Positions 43,417 through 52,592 of a stretch of DNA of 64,000 bases are shown in pieces (position 1 is the stretch's first letter; every line of letters begins with the position of its first letter). The stretch is from Martinezella rhizogenes (GTDB lineage Bacteria; Pseudomonadota; Alphaproteobacteria; Rhizobiales; Rhizobiaceae), in contig JAAMEZ010000049.1 of the NCBI GenBank assembly GCA_013322215.1, positions 16,477 to 80,476 on the forward strand, written 5' to 3'. The notes under the pieces were generated by a model. The model saw only the letters and a program-made list of their open reading frames with translations. It made no database searches and had not been told where the DNA came from. The position numbers were made by a program, and so were the translations under genes.

Positions 43417-44442
43417 ATGGTTAGCAAAGTTGCAGAGGCGACCGCCCCGGCAGTCACACGGCCAAGACGTCGCCGCGTGCCGCCCGAACTCGGCATCTTC
43501 CTGGTGCTGATCGGCATCGCGCTCCTCTGTGAGATCCTTGGTTGGATCTTCGTCGGCCAGAGCTTCCTTTTGAACCTGCAGCGCCTGAAAATCATGATCC
43601 TGCAGGTCTCGGTCATCGGCATCATCTCGGTCGGTGTGACGCAAGTGATCATCACCGGCGGCATCGACCTCTCGTCCGGCTCCGTCGTCGGCCTGACGGC
43701 CATGGTGGCCGCGAGCTTCGCTCAGTCGTCGACCTGGGCGCGTGCCGTCTATCCCGCGCTGACCGACATGCCCTTCTTCGTGCCGATCGGTATCGGCCTG
43801 CTGATCGGCCTCCTTGCCGGCTATATCAATGGGCAGCTCATCACGAAAACGAAGATCCCACCCTTCATCGCAACGCTCGGGATGATGGTCTCCGCCCGTG
43901 GCCTATCGAAGCTCTACACCAAGGGCCAGCCGATCTCGGGTCTGACCGACCAGTTCAATTTCATCGGCTCCGGTATCTGGCCAGTTGTCGTTTTCCTCAT
44001 CATCGCGGTCCTCTTCCATGTCGTGCTGCGCTACACGCGCTATGGCAAGTTCACCTATGCGATCGGCGCCAATGTGCAGGCGGCGCGCGTATCGGGCATC
44101 AATGTCGAGGCGCATCTGGTCAAGGTCTATGCAATTGCCGGACTTCTGGCAGGTCTCGCCGGCATCATCACGGCTGCCCGCGTGCAGACGGCGCAGGCCG
44201 GCATGGGCGTGAACTATGAACTGGATGCGATCGCAGCTGCCGTCATCGGTGGCACGTCGCTGACAGGCGGTGTTGGCCGCATCGCCGGCACGGTGATCGG
44301 CACCGTCATCCTCGGCGTGATGATCTCGGGCTTCACCTTCCTCAACGTCGATGCCTATTACCAGGAAATCGCCAAGGGTTTCATCATCGTCGCGGCCGTT
44401 GCCATCGACGTCTACCGCCAGAAGAAGCGGGCCAAGCGCTGA
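43417..44442 (+). CDS. Sugar ABC transporter permease
   Basis: Inner-membrane channel of a ribose/inositol-type importer, 341 residues with about 8-10 membrane segments. TGGIDLSSGSVVGL and GRIAGTVIGTVILGVM plus AAVIGGTSLTGG are family (BPD_transp_2/RbsC) landmarks. The start follows GGGAGG. It is the last gene of the operon; a strong intrinsic terminator lies 40 bases downstream. Confidence 0.95.
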   Translation: MVSKVAEATAPAVTRPRRRRVPPELGIFLVLIGIALLCEILGWIFVGQSFLLNLQRLKIMILQVSVIGIISVGVTQVIITGGIDLSSGSVVGLTAMVAASFAQSSTWARAVYPALTDMPFFVPIGIGLLIGLLAGYINGQLITKTKIPPFIATLGMMVSARGLSKLYTKGQPISGLTDQFNFIGSGIWPVVVFLIIAVLFHVVLRYTRYGKFTYAIGANVQAARVSGINVEAHLVKVYAIAGLLAGLAGIITAARVQTAQAGMGVNYELDAIAAAVIGGTSLTGGVGRIAGTVIGTVILGVMISGFTFLNVDAYYQEIAKGFIIVAAVAIDVYRQKKRAKR

Positions 44443-44482
44443 AATGCCCGACACATCGTCAGCGTTCTAAAACATGCTCTTG

Positions 44483-44508
44483 AGGCGGGGTTTTTACCCC
44501 GCCTTTTC
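44483..44508 (+). terminator. Intrinsic terminator of the sugar ABC operon
   Basis: AGGCGGGG (44483-44490) pairs with CCCCGCCT (44497-44504) across a 6-base loop, followed by a T-run (TTTT). This is a textbook rho-independent terminator and closes the 40846-44442 operon. Confidence 0.9.
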
Positions 44509-44632
44509 CATTCGGCGATGCCATTCCATGCAAATGCAAATTTTTTTCATTTGGGTATGGCGAATCCCGTCAGCTTTTCTATTCTGGCCGCTTTCCATTC
44601 GCTCCCCCAGAGCGCTTCACCCAGGATAGAAA

Positions 44633-45691
44633 ATGCAAGCCGTATTCGATGGTCACAACGACGTTCTCTTGAGACTCTGGCATCACGCGCGCGACGGCGC
44701 GGACCCGATCGCTGAATTCAAGGACGGGACGTCTAGCGGCCATATCGATGCACCCCGGGCTCGGGCCGGTGGCCTGGCCGGTGGTCTTTGCGCCATCTAT
44801 ATTCCTTCGGGCGATCTCGTCTTTGCCGATCCGGACAGCAACGGTCACTATGCCACACCGCTGGCGGCTCCGCTGGAGCGGACGCCTTCTCTCGACATCG
44901 CGCTGGACATGGCGGCGATCGCGCTGCGGCTCGATCGCGCCGGCGCCTGGAAGCTTTGCCGCTCCACCGCCGAGATCCGCAATTGCATGGAGAAGGGCGT
45001 TTTCGCCGCCGTCATGCATATGGAAGGCTGCGAGGCGATCGACGCCGATCTCATTGCGCTCGAAACCTTCTATGCCGCCGGCTTGCGCTCGCTCGGTCCC
45101 GTCTGGAGCCGCAACAACGTCTTTGCCCATGGCGTGCCCTTTGCCTATCCGAGCTCGCCGGATACCGGACCTGGCCTGACGGACGCCGGCTTTGCGCTGG
45201 TGCGCGCCTGCAACCGGCTCGGCATTCTCGTCGATCTCGCCCACATCACCGAAAAGGGCTTCTGGGATGTGGCCAAGACTTCGGACCAGCCGCTGGTCGC
45301 CAGCCACTCCAATGCGCATGCTCTGACGCCGGTCGCACGCAATCTCACCGACAAGCAGCTCGACGCCATCAAGGAGAGCCACGGTATCGTCGGTCTCAAC
45401 TATGCAACGGCGATGCTGCGCGACGACGCGCGCTCGGATGCCGATACATCGTTCGAGGCGATGGTGCGCCATGTCGATCATCTCGTCAGCCGCCTCGGCA
45501 TCGACTGCGTAGGTCTCGGATCGGACTTCGACGGCGCCACGATCCCAGCCGAAATCGGCGATGCTGCCGGCAATCAAAACCTGATTGCCGCCCTTCGGGA
45601 CGCTGGTTATGCTGAAGCCGATCTTGTGAAGCTGTGCAGGGAAAACTGGCTTCGCGTGCTGGCGTCCGCCTGGAAGGAAGGCAGCCGGTAA
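44633..45691 (+). CDS. Membrane dipeptidase family (M19) zinc peptidase
   Basis: Zinc dipeptidase of the renal-dipeptidase family, 352 residues. FDGHNDVLLRL gives the first metal ligands (His8, Asp10), MEGCEAI the bridging Glu, SHSNAHAL and GSDFDGATIP the later His and Asp ligands. No signal peptide is visible, so it is likely cytoplasmic in spite of the family name. It precedes a complete peptide importer by 38 bases, so it probably hydrolyses the dipeptides brought in by it; D-amino-acid-containing dipeptides are possible substrates in this family. Confidence 0.93.
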   Translation: MQAVFDGHNDVLLRLWHHARDGADPIAEFKDGTSSGHIDAPRARAGGLAGGLCAIYIPSGDLVFADPDSNGHYATPLAAPLERTPSLDIALDMAAIALRLDRAGAWKLCRSTAEIRNCMEKGVFAAVMHMEGCEAIDADLIALETFYAAGLRSLGPVWSRNNVFAHGVPFAYPSSPDTGPGLTDAGFALVRACNRLGILVDLAHITEKGFWDVAKTSDQPLVASHSNAHALTPVARNLTDKQLDAIKESHGIVGLNYATAMLRDDARSDADTSFEAMVRHVDHLVSRLGIDCVGLGSDFDGATIPAEIGDAAGNQNLIAALRDAGYAEADLVKLCRENWLRVLASAWKEGSR

Positions 45692-45738
45692 AGTGCGTGC
45701 CGATATTGCGTAGAGTTTAAAAAAGGGGAATGAAAACA

Positions 45739-47379
45739 ATGATGATTACCAGGATGAACCGCGGTTTCCGCGCACTTTCTGCCGGCGTGGCTCTCTCGCT
45801 TCTGCTGATGGCGGCGCCGAATGCCTATGCTGCGACGCCCAAGGACACGCTGGTCGAGGGCTTTGCCTTCGACGACATTCTGAGCATGGACCCGGCCGAA
45901 GCCTACGAACTGTCGGCTGCCGAAATCACCGGCAACACCTACAGCCTGCTCGTCCGCCTCGACATCAACGACACCTCCAAGATCAAGGGCGATCTGGCCG
46001 AAAGCTGGTCCGTCTCCGACGATCATCTCACCTATACGTTCAAGCTGAAGCCCGGCCTGAAATTCGCCTCCGGCAATCCGATTACCGCCGAAGACGTCGC
46101 CTGGTCCTTCGAGCGTGTCGTCAAGCTCGACAAGAGCCCGGCCTTCATTCTCACCCAGTTCGGTCTTACCGGCGACAATGTGACGGAAAAGGCCAAGGCG
46201 ACCGATCCGAACACTTTCACCTTCACTGTCGACAAGCCCTATGCGCCGAGCTTCGTGCTGAACTGCCTGACGGCGACCGTCGCCGAAGTGGTCGACAAGA
46301 AGCTGGTCCTGCAGCATGTGAAGCCGGCAACGCCGACTGCCGACTACAAATACGACAACGATTTCGGCAATAGCTGGCTGAAGACCGGCTTTGCCGGTTC
46401 CGGTCCGTTCAAGCTGCGCGAATGGCGTGCCAACGAAGCCGTCGTACTGGAGCGCAACGACAATTATTACGGTGAGAAGGCCAAGCTCAATCGCGTCATC
46501 TATCGCTTCATGAAAGAAAGCTCGGCGCAGCGCCTGGCGCTGGAGAACGGCGATATCGACGTCGCCCGCAACCTCTCGCCGACCGATCTCCAGGCTGTCG
46601 AGAAGAATGCACAGCTCGCGACGACCAGCGCGCCGAAGGGCACCATCTACTATATGAGCCTCAACCAGAAGAACGCCAATCTGGCCAAGCCGGAAGTGCA
46701 GCAGGCGTTCAAATGGTTGGTCGACTATGATGCCATCGGCAAGACCCTGATCAAGGGTATCGGCGAGATCCACCAGACCTTCGAGCCGAAGGGCATGCTC
46801 GGCTCGCTGGATGAGAACCCGTTCAAGCTCGACGTTGCCAAGGCCAAGGAACTGCTGGCCAAGGCAGGCCTGCCCAATGGCTTCTCGATCACCATGGACG
46901 TGCGCAGCATCGAGCCGGACACGGGCATTGCAACCGCGATCCAGCAGACGCTCGGCCAGGCCGGCATCAAGGTGGAGATCATCCCCGGCGACGGCAAGCA
47001 GAAGCTGACCAAGTATCGTGCCCGCAATCACGACATCTATTTCGGCAACTGGGGCCCGGATTATTGGGATCCCCATTCCAATGCCGATACCTTCACCACC
47101 AACGACGACAATTCCGACACCAGCACCAACAAGACGCTCGTCTGGCGCAACACCTGGACCTCTCCCGAGCTGGAGAAGGAAGCCAAGGCTGCGCTCTTCG
47201 AAGGCGATGCGGCCAAGCGCGGTGCCATGTATCAGGACATCCAGAAGAAATTCCTGGAAGCAAGCCCCTTCATCATCCTCTATCAACAGACGGAAGTCGC
47301 CGGCTATCGCAAGGACGTGAAGGACTTCAAGCTTGGTCCGAGCTTCGACAACAACTTCGTCTGGCCGATCTCCAAGTGA
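45739..47379 (+). CDS. Peptide ABC transporter substrate-binding protein (family 5)
   Basis: Periplasmic solute-binding protein of 546 residues, DppA/OppA type. A signal peptide (ends near APNAYA) precedes SMDPAEAYELSAAEI, LAESWSVSDDHLTYTFKLK, the SBP_bac_5 landmarks FASGNPITAEDVAWSF and TGFAGSGPFKLREW, and a C-terminal DIYFGNWGPDYWDPHS. ATG 45739 is preferred because AAGGGG at 45723-45728 is too close to the in-frame ATG at 45730. It is followed by two permease and two ATPase genes in the order typical of Dpp systems. Confidence 0.92.
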   Translation: MMITRMNRGFRALSAGVALSLLLMAAPNAYAATPKDTLVEGFAFDDILSMDPAEAYELSAAEITGNTYSLLVRLDINDTSKIKGDLAESWSVSDDHLTYTFKLKPGLKFASGNPITAEDVAWSFERVVKLDKSPAFILTQFGLTGDNVTEKAKATDPNTFTFTVDKPYAPSFVLNCLTATVAEVVDKKLVLQHVKPATPTADYKYDNDFGNSWLKTGFAGSGPFKLREWRANEAVVLERNDNYYGEKAKLNRVIYRFMKESSAQRLALENGDIDVARNLSPTDLQAVEKNAQLATTSAPKGTIYYMSLNQKNANLAKPEVQQAFKWLVDYDAIGKTLIKGIGEIHQTFEPKGMLGSLDENPFKLDVAKAKELLAKAGLPNGFSITMDVRSIEPDTGIATAIQQTLGQAGIKVEIIPGDGKQKLTKYRARNHDIYFGNWGPDYWDPHSNADTFTTNDDNSDTSTNKTLVWRNTWTSPELEKEAKAALFEGDAAKRGAMYQDIQKKFLEASPFIILYQQTEVAGYRKDVKDFKLGPSFDNNFVWPISK

Positions 47380-47400
47380 TAATCCGGCAGGATTAGTTCT

Positions 47401-48468
47401 TTGAGCACCGTCGAACGGAAAATGCAGGTGCGGCCCAAAAAGGGCCGTGCCGCTCCCTTCTTCATGGGTCTGCTGCGATTTCTGGTCGTGGCGGTCACGA
47501 CCTATCTCGGCCTACTCGCCGTAACCTTCTTCATCGGGCGTGTCATCCCGATCGATCCGGCGCTGGCGATCGCCGGCGATCACGCGCCTCAGCAGGTGCT
47601 GGAGCGCCTGCATCGAGAGATGCACCTCGACCAACCGCTCTATCTGCAGTTCTATTATTATCTCGTGAGCGCTTTGACCGGCGATTTCGGCATTTCGGTG
47701 CTGACCACCAATCCGGTCATGGACGACATCAAGCGCGTCTTTCCCGCGACGATGGAGCTTGCCACCGTCGGCACGATCATCGGCGCCGTGTTCGGGGTTC
47801 CTTTCGGCGTCCTTGCGGCCGTGCGCCGCAACAGCATCGTCGACCAGATCGTCCGCGTGATCGGCCTCGTCGGCTATTCCGTGCCGGTCTTTTGGCTGGC
47901 CATGGTTTCGCTTGTCATCTTCTATGCGAAGCTCAACTGGGTGGCCTATCCCGGCCGCATCGACATCGCCTATGAATATACTTTTACGCCGATCACGGGC
48001 TTTTTCCTGCTCGACAGCGCCATGCAGGGGCAATGGGACGTCTTCTGGGACGTGTTCCGCCACATCATCCTTCCCGCATCGCTGCTCGGCTATTTCTCGC
48101 TCGCCTATATCAGCCGGATGACGCGCAGCTTCATGCTGAACGAATTGGGCCAGGAATATATCGTCGCCGCCCGCGCCAAGGGGCTTTCCGAGACACGGGT
48201 GATCTGGGGCCATGCCCTGCGCAGCGCCGCTGTTCCGCTGATCACGGTGATCGCGCTCTCCTATGCCGGGCTGCTCGAGGGCTCCGTGCTGACGGAGATC
48301 GTCTTCTCCTGGCCGGGCATCGGCTTCTATATCACCAGTTCGCTGCGCAATGCCGACATGAACGCCGTTCTCGGCGGCACCATCGTCGTCGGCACTGTTT
48401 TCATCGGCATCAATCTGATTTCCGATCTCCTGTATCGGACGCTCGACCCAAGGACCCGACGTAAATGA
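47401..48468 (+). CDS. Peptide ABC transporter permease (DppB type)
   Basis: Inner-membrane permease of 355 residues with six main membrane segments. The N-terminal DppB/OppB region (VTFFIGRVIPIDPALAIAGD) and the BPD_transp_1 EAA-loop (LGQEYIVAARAKGLSETRVI) are clear. It starts at TTG 47401 with AGGA about 10 bases upstream; ATG 47422 is an alternative that would lose only seven residues. The stop overlaps the next permease as ATGA. Confidence 0.93.
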   Translation: MSTVERKMQVRPKKGRAAPFFMGLLRFLVVAVTTYLGLLAVTFFIGRVIPIDPALAIAGDHAPQQVLERLHREMHLDQPLYLQFYYYLVSALTGDFGISVLTTNPVMDDIKRVFPATMELATVGTIIGAVFGVPFGVLAAVRRNSIVDQIVRVIGLVGYSVPVFWLAMVSLVIFYAKLNWVAYPGRIDIAYEYTFTPITGFFLLDSAMQGQWDVFWDVFRHIILPASLLGYFSLAYISRMTRSFMLNELGQEYIVAARAKGLSETRVIWGHALRSAAVPLITVIALSYAGLLEGSVLTEIVFSWPGIGFYITSSLRNADMNAVLGGTIVVGTVFIGINLISDLLYRTLDPRTRRK

Positions 48469-49391
48469 CTGTCGAGACCACCCAACCCAGCTTGAGGGAC
48501 TGGCTGCTCTCTGATCGGCCGCAGTCGCGCCGGCAGGCGAGACTCGGGCGCGCCTACGTCACCTGGCGGCAGTTTTCCGCCAATCGCCTTGCCGTCATCG
48601 GGCTTGCGATCATCATCGCGCTCGTGCTCGTGGCGGCGCTTGCCGATGTCATCGCTCCGCATTCGCCCGTGATCGGCGATCTCACCAATGCCTATCTGAA
48701 GCCGCCCGGCACGCCGGGCTATCTTCTCGGCACCGACGACCTCGGCCGCGATATCCTCTCGCGCCTCATCTACGGCTCGCGCTGGACGCTCTATATCGTC
48801 GTTCTGGTCGCGATCATCTCGGCGCCGATCGGCCTGATCATCGGCATGGTATCGGGCTATATGGGCGGCTGGGTCGACGTGATCCTGATGCGCGTCACCG
48901 ATATCTTCCTTGCCTTTCCGAAGCTGGTGCTGGCGCTTGCCTTCGCCGGCGCGCTCGGCGCCGGCATCGAGAATGCCATCATCGCCATCGCCATTACCTC
49001 CTGGCCGCCCTATGCGCGCCTGGCGCGGGCCGAGACGATGACGGTGCGGCGCTCGGACTATATTGCCGCGGTCCAGCTCATGGGCGCCTCGCCCTTGCGC
49101 ATCATCTTCCGTCACGTCATGCCGCTCTGCATCTCCTCGGTGATCGTCCGCGTCACGCTCGACATGGCGGGCGTGATCCTGACCGCCGCCGGTCTCGGCT
49201 TCCTCGGGCTTGGCGCGCAGCCGCCGCTGCCGGAATGGGGCGTCATGATCGCAACCGGCTTCAAATACTATCTCGATCAATGGTGGGTGGCGGCCATGCC
49301 GGGGATCGCGATCCTCATCGTCAGCCTCGGCTTCAACCTGCTCGGCGATGGCCTGCGCGATGCGCTCGATCCGAAGGAGAGCGGCCAATGA
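48465..49391 (+). CDS. Peptide ABC transporter permease (DppC type)
   Basis: Second permease subunit, 308 residues. Landmarks are GYLLGTDDLGRDILSRLIYG, the EAA-loop RRSDYIAAVQLMGASPLRII and GLGFLGLGAQPPLPEWGVM, all typical of OppC/DppC. The start overlaps the upstream stop (ATGA) and its own stop overlaps the downstream start (ATGA), so the importer genes are tightly coupled. Confidence 0.95.
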   Translation: MTVETTQPSLRDWLLSDRPQSRRQARLGRAYVTWRQFSANRLAVIGLAIIIALVLVAALADVIAPHSPVIGDLTNAYLKPPGTPGYLLGTDDLGRDILSRLIYGSRWTLYIVVLVAIISAPIGLIIGMVSGYMGGWVDVILMRVTDIFLAFPKLVLALAFAGALGAGIENAIIAIAITSWPPYARLARAETMTVRRSDYIAAVQLMGASPLRIIFRHVMPLCISSVIVRVTLDMAGVILTAAGLGFLGLGAQPPLPEWGVMIATGFKYYLDQWWVAAMPGIAILIVSLGFNLLGDGLRDALDPKESGQ

Positions 49392-50221
49392 CGACGCTTT
49401 TGACCGTGGAGAACCTCAAAGTCCGCTATCCGACGCGCACCGGCGTCATCGACGCCGTACGCGGCGTATCCTTCACGCTCGGCCGCGAGCGGCTGGGCAT
49501 CGTCGGCGAGAGCGGCTCCGGCAAGTCGCAGACCGGCCGCGCCATCATGGGGCTGACGTCGTCGCATGGTATCGTCACGGCCGACAGGCTTGACTTCAGC
49601 GGCATCGATCTTCTGTCGACCTCGGCAAAAGAGCGCCGGTCGCTACGCGGCAAGCGCATCGCCATGGTGCTGCAGGACCCGAAATATTCGCTCGATCCGG
49701 TCATGACCATCGGCAAGCAGATCACCGAGACGCTGCGCACGCATGAGAAGGTAAGCAAGGCGGAGGCGCGGGATCGCGCGCTTGCCATGCTCGAAGCCGT
49801 GCAGATCCGCGATCCCGGCCGTGTCTATGACCTGCATCCGCACGAGGTTTCGGGCGGCATGGGCCAGCGCGTCATGATCGCCATGATGCTGATCGCCGGG
49901 CCGGAGCTTTTGATCGCCGACGAGCCCACTTCGGCGCTCGACGTCACCGTCCAGCTCGATGTGTTGAAGATCATGGACAAGCTTGTCTCCGAGCGCGGCA
50001 TGGGGCTGATTTTCGTATCGCACGATCTGCGGCTGGTGTCGTCCTTCTGCGACCGCGTGATCGTCATGTATGCGGGTAAGGTCGTGGAAGAGCTCAAGGC
50101 TTCCGAATTGAACAATGCCCAGCATCCCTACACGCGCGGTCTGCTGAACTGCATGCCCGTCATCGGCGAAAACAGGCATCCGCTGCCGGTGCTCGACCGC
50201 AAGCCGGAGTGGGCGGCATGA
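49388..50221 (+). CDS. Peptide ABC transporter ATP-binding protein (DppD type)
   Basis: ATPase subunit of 277 residues. Walker A GESGSGKS, Q-loop VLQDPKYSLDP, a signature in the variant form VSGGMGQR, Walker B LLIADEPTSALD and the switch His in FVSHDLRLV are present. The short C-terminal tail carries HPYTRGLLNCMP, the oligopeptide/dipeptide ATPase tail. ATG 49388 overlaps the permease stop; the frame opens earlier at 49235 only as overlap. Confidence 0.95.
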   Translation: MTTLLTVENLKVRYPTRTGVIDAVRGVSFTLGRERLGIVGESGSGKSQTGRAIMGLTSSHGIVTADRLDFSGIDLLSTSAKERRSLRGKRIAMVLQDPKYSLDPVMTIGKQITETLRTHEKVSKAEARDRALAMLEAVQIRDPGRVYDLHPHEVSGGMGQRVMIAMMLIAGPELLIADEPTSALDVTVQLDVLKIMDKLVSERGMGLIFVSHDLRLVSSFCDRVIVMYAGKVVEELKASELNNAQHPYTRGLLNCMPVIGENRHPLPVLDRKPEWAA

Positions 50222-50967
50222 CGGCGGCACTTGCAGTTGACGGCCTCAGCGTCGTCTATGACGGCTACTATGCGCTCGATGCCGTCGGCATCGAGGTGAA
50301 CAAGGGCGAATCCTTCGGCCTGGTCGGCGAGTCCGGCTCCGGCAAGTCGACGCTGCTGCGCGCCGTCGCCGGTCTTGCGCCCGTCACGGACGGTACGATC
50401 CGCGTCGGCGGCGAACAGCTGAAGGGCGCCAGGCGCAGCAAGACCTTCTATCGGCAGGTGCAGATGGTGTTTCAGGACCCCTACGGTTCCCTGCATCCGC
50501 GCCAGACGATCGACCGGCTGTTGCTGGAGCCGCTGGCGATCCACGGGATCGGCGATACCGAGACGCGCATTGCCCGGGCGCTGGACGAAGTCGGCCTCGG
50601 GACCGGCTTTCGCTTCCGCTATCCGCACCAGCTCTCCGGTGGCCAGCGTCAGCGCGTCGCCATTGCCCGCGCGCTGATTGTCGAGCCGTCGATCCTGTTG
50701 CTCGACGAGCCGACTTCGGCACTCGATGCCTCGGTTCAGGCCGAGGTGCTCAACCTGCTCGAACAGGTGCGCAAGGACCGACACCTGACCTTCGTGATGG
50801 TGAGCCACGATCTCGGCGTCATCACCCATATGTGCGAGCGTCTCGCCGTCATGCGCAACGGCGCCGTCGTCGAGAGGCTGACGGCGAAGGAGCTGGCAGC
50901 CGGCGACGTGAAGGAAGACTACACGCGCAATCTCATGATCGCCAGCAAGGGGTTCGTCCGCGTCTAG
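50218..50967 (+). CDS. Peptide ABC transporter ATP-binding protein (DppF type)
   Basis: Second ATPase subunit, 249 residues, shorter than typical DppF because the C-terminal tail is brief. Walker A GESGSGKS, Q-loop VFQDPYGSLHP, signature LSGGQRQR, Walker B LLLDEPTSALD and switch His VSHDLGV are visible. ATG 50218 overlaps the DppD-like stop (ATGA). It ends the operon; a hairpin begins at its last base. Confidence 0.94.
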   Translation: MTAALAVDGLSVVYDGYYALDAVGIEVNKGESFGLVGESGSGKSTLLRAVAGLAPVTDGTIRVGGEQLKGARRSKTFYRQVQMVFQDPYGSLHPRQTIDRLLLEPLAIHGIGDTETRIARALDEVGLGTGFRFRYPHQLSGGQRQRVAIARALIVEPSILLLDEPTSALDASVQAEVLNLLEQVRKDRHLTFVMVSHDLGVITHMCERLAVMRNGAVVERLTAKELAAGDVKEDYTRNLMIASKGFVRV

Positions 50968-51003
50968 AGCCTTTCCGTTTTTCCTCGAATTGCGGAAGGG
51001 CTC
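50967..51003 (+). terminator. Probable terminator of the peptide ABC operon
   Basis: GAGCCTTTCCG (50967-50977) pairs with CGGAAGGGCTC (50993-51003) with one G-T pair and a 15-base loop. A T-rich stretch follows after a few bases. It begins at the stop codon of the last ABC gene. Confidence 0.6.
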
Positions 51004-51012
51004 TATCTCTTT

Positions 51013-51071
51013 GTTTTTACGTAATTGCGGACGCAAAACCGCTTCGCACTCTTGCTGAAATTGCTCTAAGC
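51013..51071. repeat. Rhizobiaceae intergenic repeat, copy 2
   Basis: Copy of the element at 39914-39973: GTAATTGCGGACGCAAAACC and CTGAAATTGCTCTA here replace the corresponding bases. Same orientation relative to the window, separated by 11 kb. Diverged enough to be an old family member rather than a recent duplication. Confidence 0.7.
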
Positions 51072-51231
51072 GGACGGCAGCCTGCGCCTTCGTCGCATTA
51101 ACGAATGGGCCGTTTAAACACGACCAATCGTATAGACTATTGACACCTGCCGCAATTCTGTCATGATCTCGTTAATGGCAGTTAACTTTCGTGATCCTGA
51201 TCAAGGGGTCAGACGTTAAGTGGAGGCAGGC

Positions 51232-51420
51232 ATGTTTTTCATGGGTGGCATGACCATGGGCTATCTCCATCCGCCGGTTCCGGCGAAGCAGGAAGGTGCA
51301 CGGTCCGCTACTCTTTCTGAGGAAAACAGCCGCCGCCAGGCCGGACCTGCCGAAGAGCAGACGGCCGATACCAGCGCCATCGAGCGCAGCTTGATTTGGG
51401 CCCGCCGCATTCTTTGCTGA
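51232..51420 (+). CDS. Small hypothetical protein
   Basis: 62 residues. The N-terminus is Met/Gly-rich (MFFMGGMTMGYLHPP) and not a classical signal; the middle is polar and Ala/Glu-rich; the C-terminus is SAIERSLIWARRILC with a final Cys. ATG 51232 has GGAGG at 51222-51226, a strong site that supports translation. No family recognised. Single gene with intergenic DNA on both sides. Confidence 0.55.
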   Translation: MFFMGGMTMGYLHPPVPAKQEGARSATLSEENSRRQAGPAEEQTADTSAIERSLIWARRILC

Positions 51421-51582
51421 TTAGGCGTTGCCGATCTTTCGGGTCCTCGACATCCAATGGTTTAATTTTTCTCGGCTCGTGTTCTGGACGGAAATTCATC
51501 TCTACCTAATTGATAGGAAATGTATGAATGTCTGTCCTGGGCTTGGCCCGCGAGACATATAAAAAACGAACGGAGGCAACAC

Positions 51583-51741
51583 ATGGCGAATTTGGGTATG
51601 TCGAATACGCATGTGAATCAGTTCGATGGTTCCAAGCGCGCCGCCAAGACGCGGCAAAAGATTCAAACGGCGATTCACGTCGTCCTGTTTTCGGCTGCAT
51701 TCCTGTTTGTTGCGGCCATTGTTTGCGGCATTGTCGTCTAA
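51583..51741 (+). CDS. Small single-span membrane protein
   Basis: 52 residues. A polar basic N-terminus (MSNTHVNQFDGSKRAAKTRQ) is followed by one membrane segment to the C-terminus (IHVVLFSAAFLFVAAIVCGIVV). ATG 51583 has GGAGG eight bases upstream; the frame opens at 51520 but those residues lack a ribosome site. Function unknown. Small tail-anchored-like proteins of this size often bind larger membrane partners. Confidence 0.6.
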   Translation: MANLGMSNTHVNQFDGSKRAAKTRQKIQTAIHVVLFSAAFLFVAAIVCGIVV

Positions 51742-51896
51742 CGCGACGTTTTGCCGGATGGCGGTTTTGTTTTGCCGCTGATGTGAGGCCGATGCGGCCC
51801 ATCTCTTGAAATTCGCGAAGTTTGCGGATCCAGTCGATCAAGACTGGAGTTTCTCCCTTGCGCAGCTTCCGATCTCGTTTCACTGGCATAGTTTCG

Positions 51897-51921
51897 CCGG
51901 GCAAAGTAAATTTGCCCGGCC
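51897..51921. terminator. Perfect 10-base hairpin downstream of the small membrane protein gene
   Basis: GCCGGGCAAA (51897-51906) and TTTGCCCGGC (51912-51921) form a perfect stem with a 5-base loop. It has no following T-run, so it may be a terminator on either strand or a structured element. Confidence 0.5.
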
Positions 51922-52592
51922 GATGGAATATGCCGTGTGAAAACAGTAAACTTCACCTCAAAATATAAGGAGGTTCACGAAGGCCGTCGGCGCAGCCAGG
52001 CCTTGGTGGCGCGGAGGGGCAACCGATCTTTTGTATTGAGCTTTCCGGGATCAGGAAAGGGGCTGTCTTTTGGTGGCAGGCATAGGATTGGGCCAGGTTG
52101 GTCAACTTTCGCATTGGCACGCTGGCTTCAAACCAAGCCATGAGCTGCCGCGAAAGCGATGCTCCCGACAGGAATTTGCGAATCTTTTGAGGGGGTTCAG
52201 TTGAAGTTCATCTTCTGCGGGATATTGAGGGTTCAATATGCCGAACCATGCTGAATTTCCGAAAGCGGATCCATCAGCCGAAGGAGAATGCCTCATGATC
52301 TTGATCGATTGTCGTTGACGTGTGCGGATCGCTGCCGGAACCATTTGGCCGCGTATCCAGTTTCATGGGCACCCAACCGGGATAATGGCAAGAAGCGCCA
52401 AGATCCTTAAGACCGGCCCTGTGAAAATCTCGCCTCTATATATTTGTTCTAAGCTGACACTTCTAATTCACCCCCTTCGCCCGCCGGGAAGCGAAGCAAA
52501 AGGGTCCAAATGCGTGAATTCTTGTGTCGGGCAGGGCAAAGACGATAAAGGCGACAATGCCACTTACTCTGTTTGGACCCAGAACCCGATCC
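51922..52592. other. Long leader / intergenic region upstream of ndvB
   Basis: About 670 bases with no gene I can support; the open frames on both strands are short and unlike proteins. A small hairpin-like CTTTCC/GGAAAG lies near 52040-52060. The ndvB promoter and perhaps a long 5' leader should be here. Confidence 0.4.

Noticed and set aside
45607..47286. Minus-strand open frame of 559 codons opposite the peptide-binding protein gene
   Set aside because: Shadow of the plus-strand gene, which has a signal peptide and family motifs.
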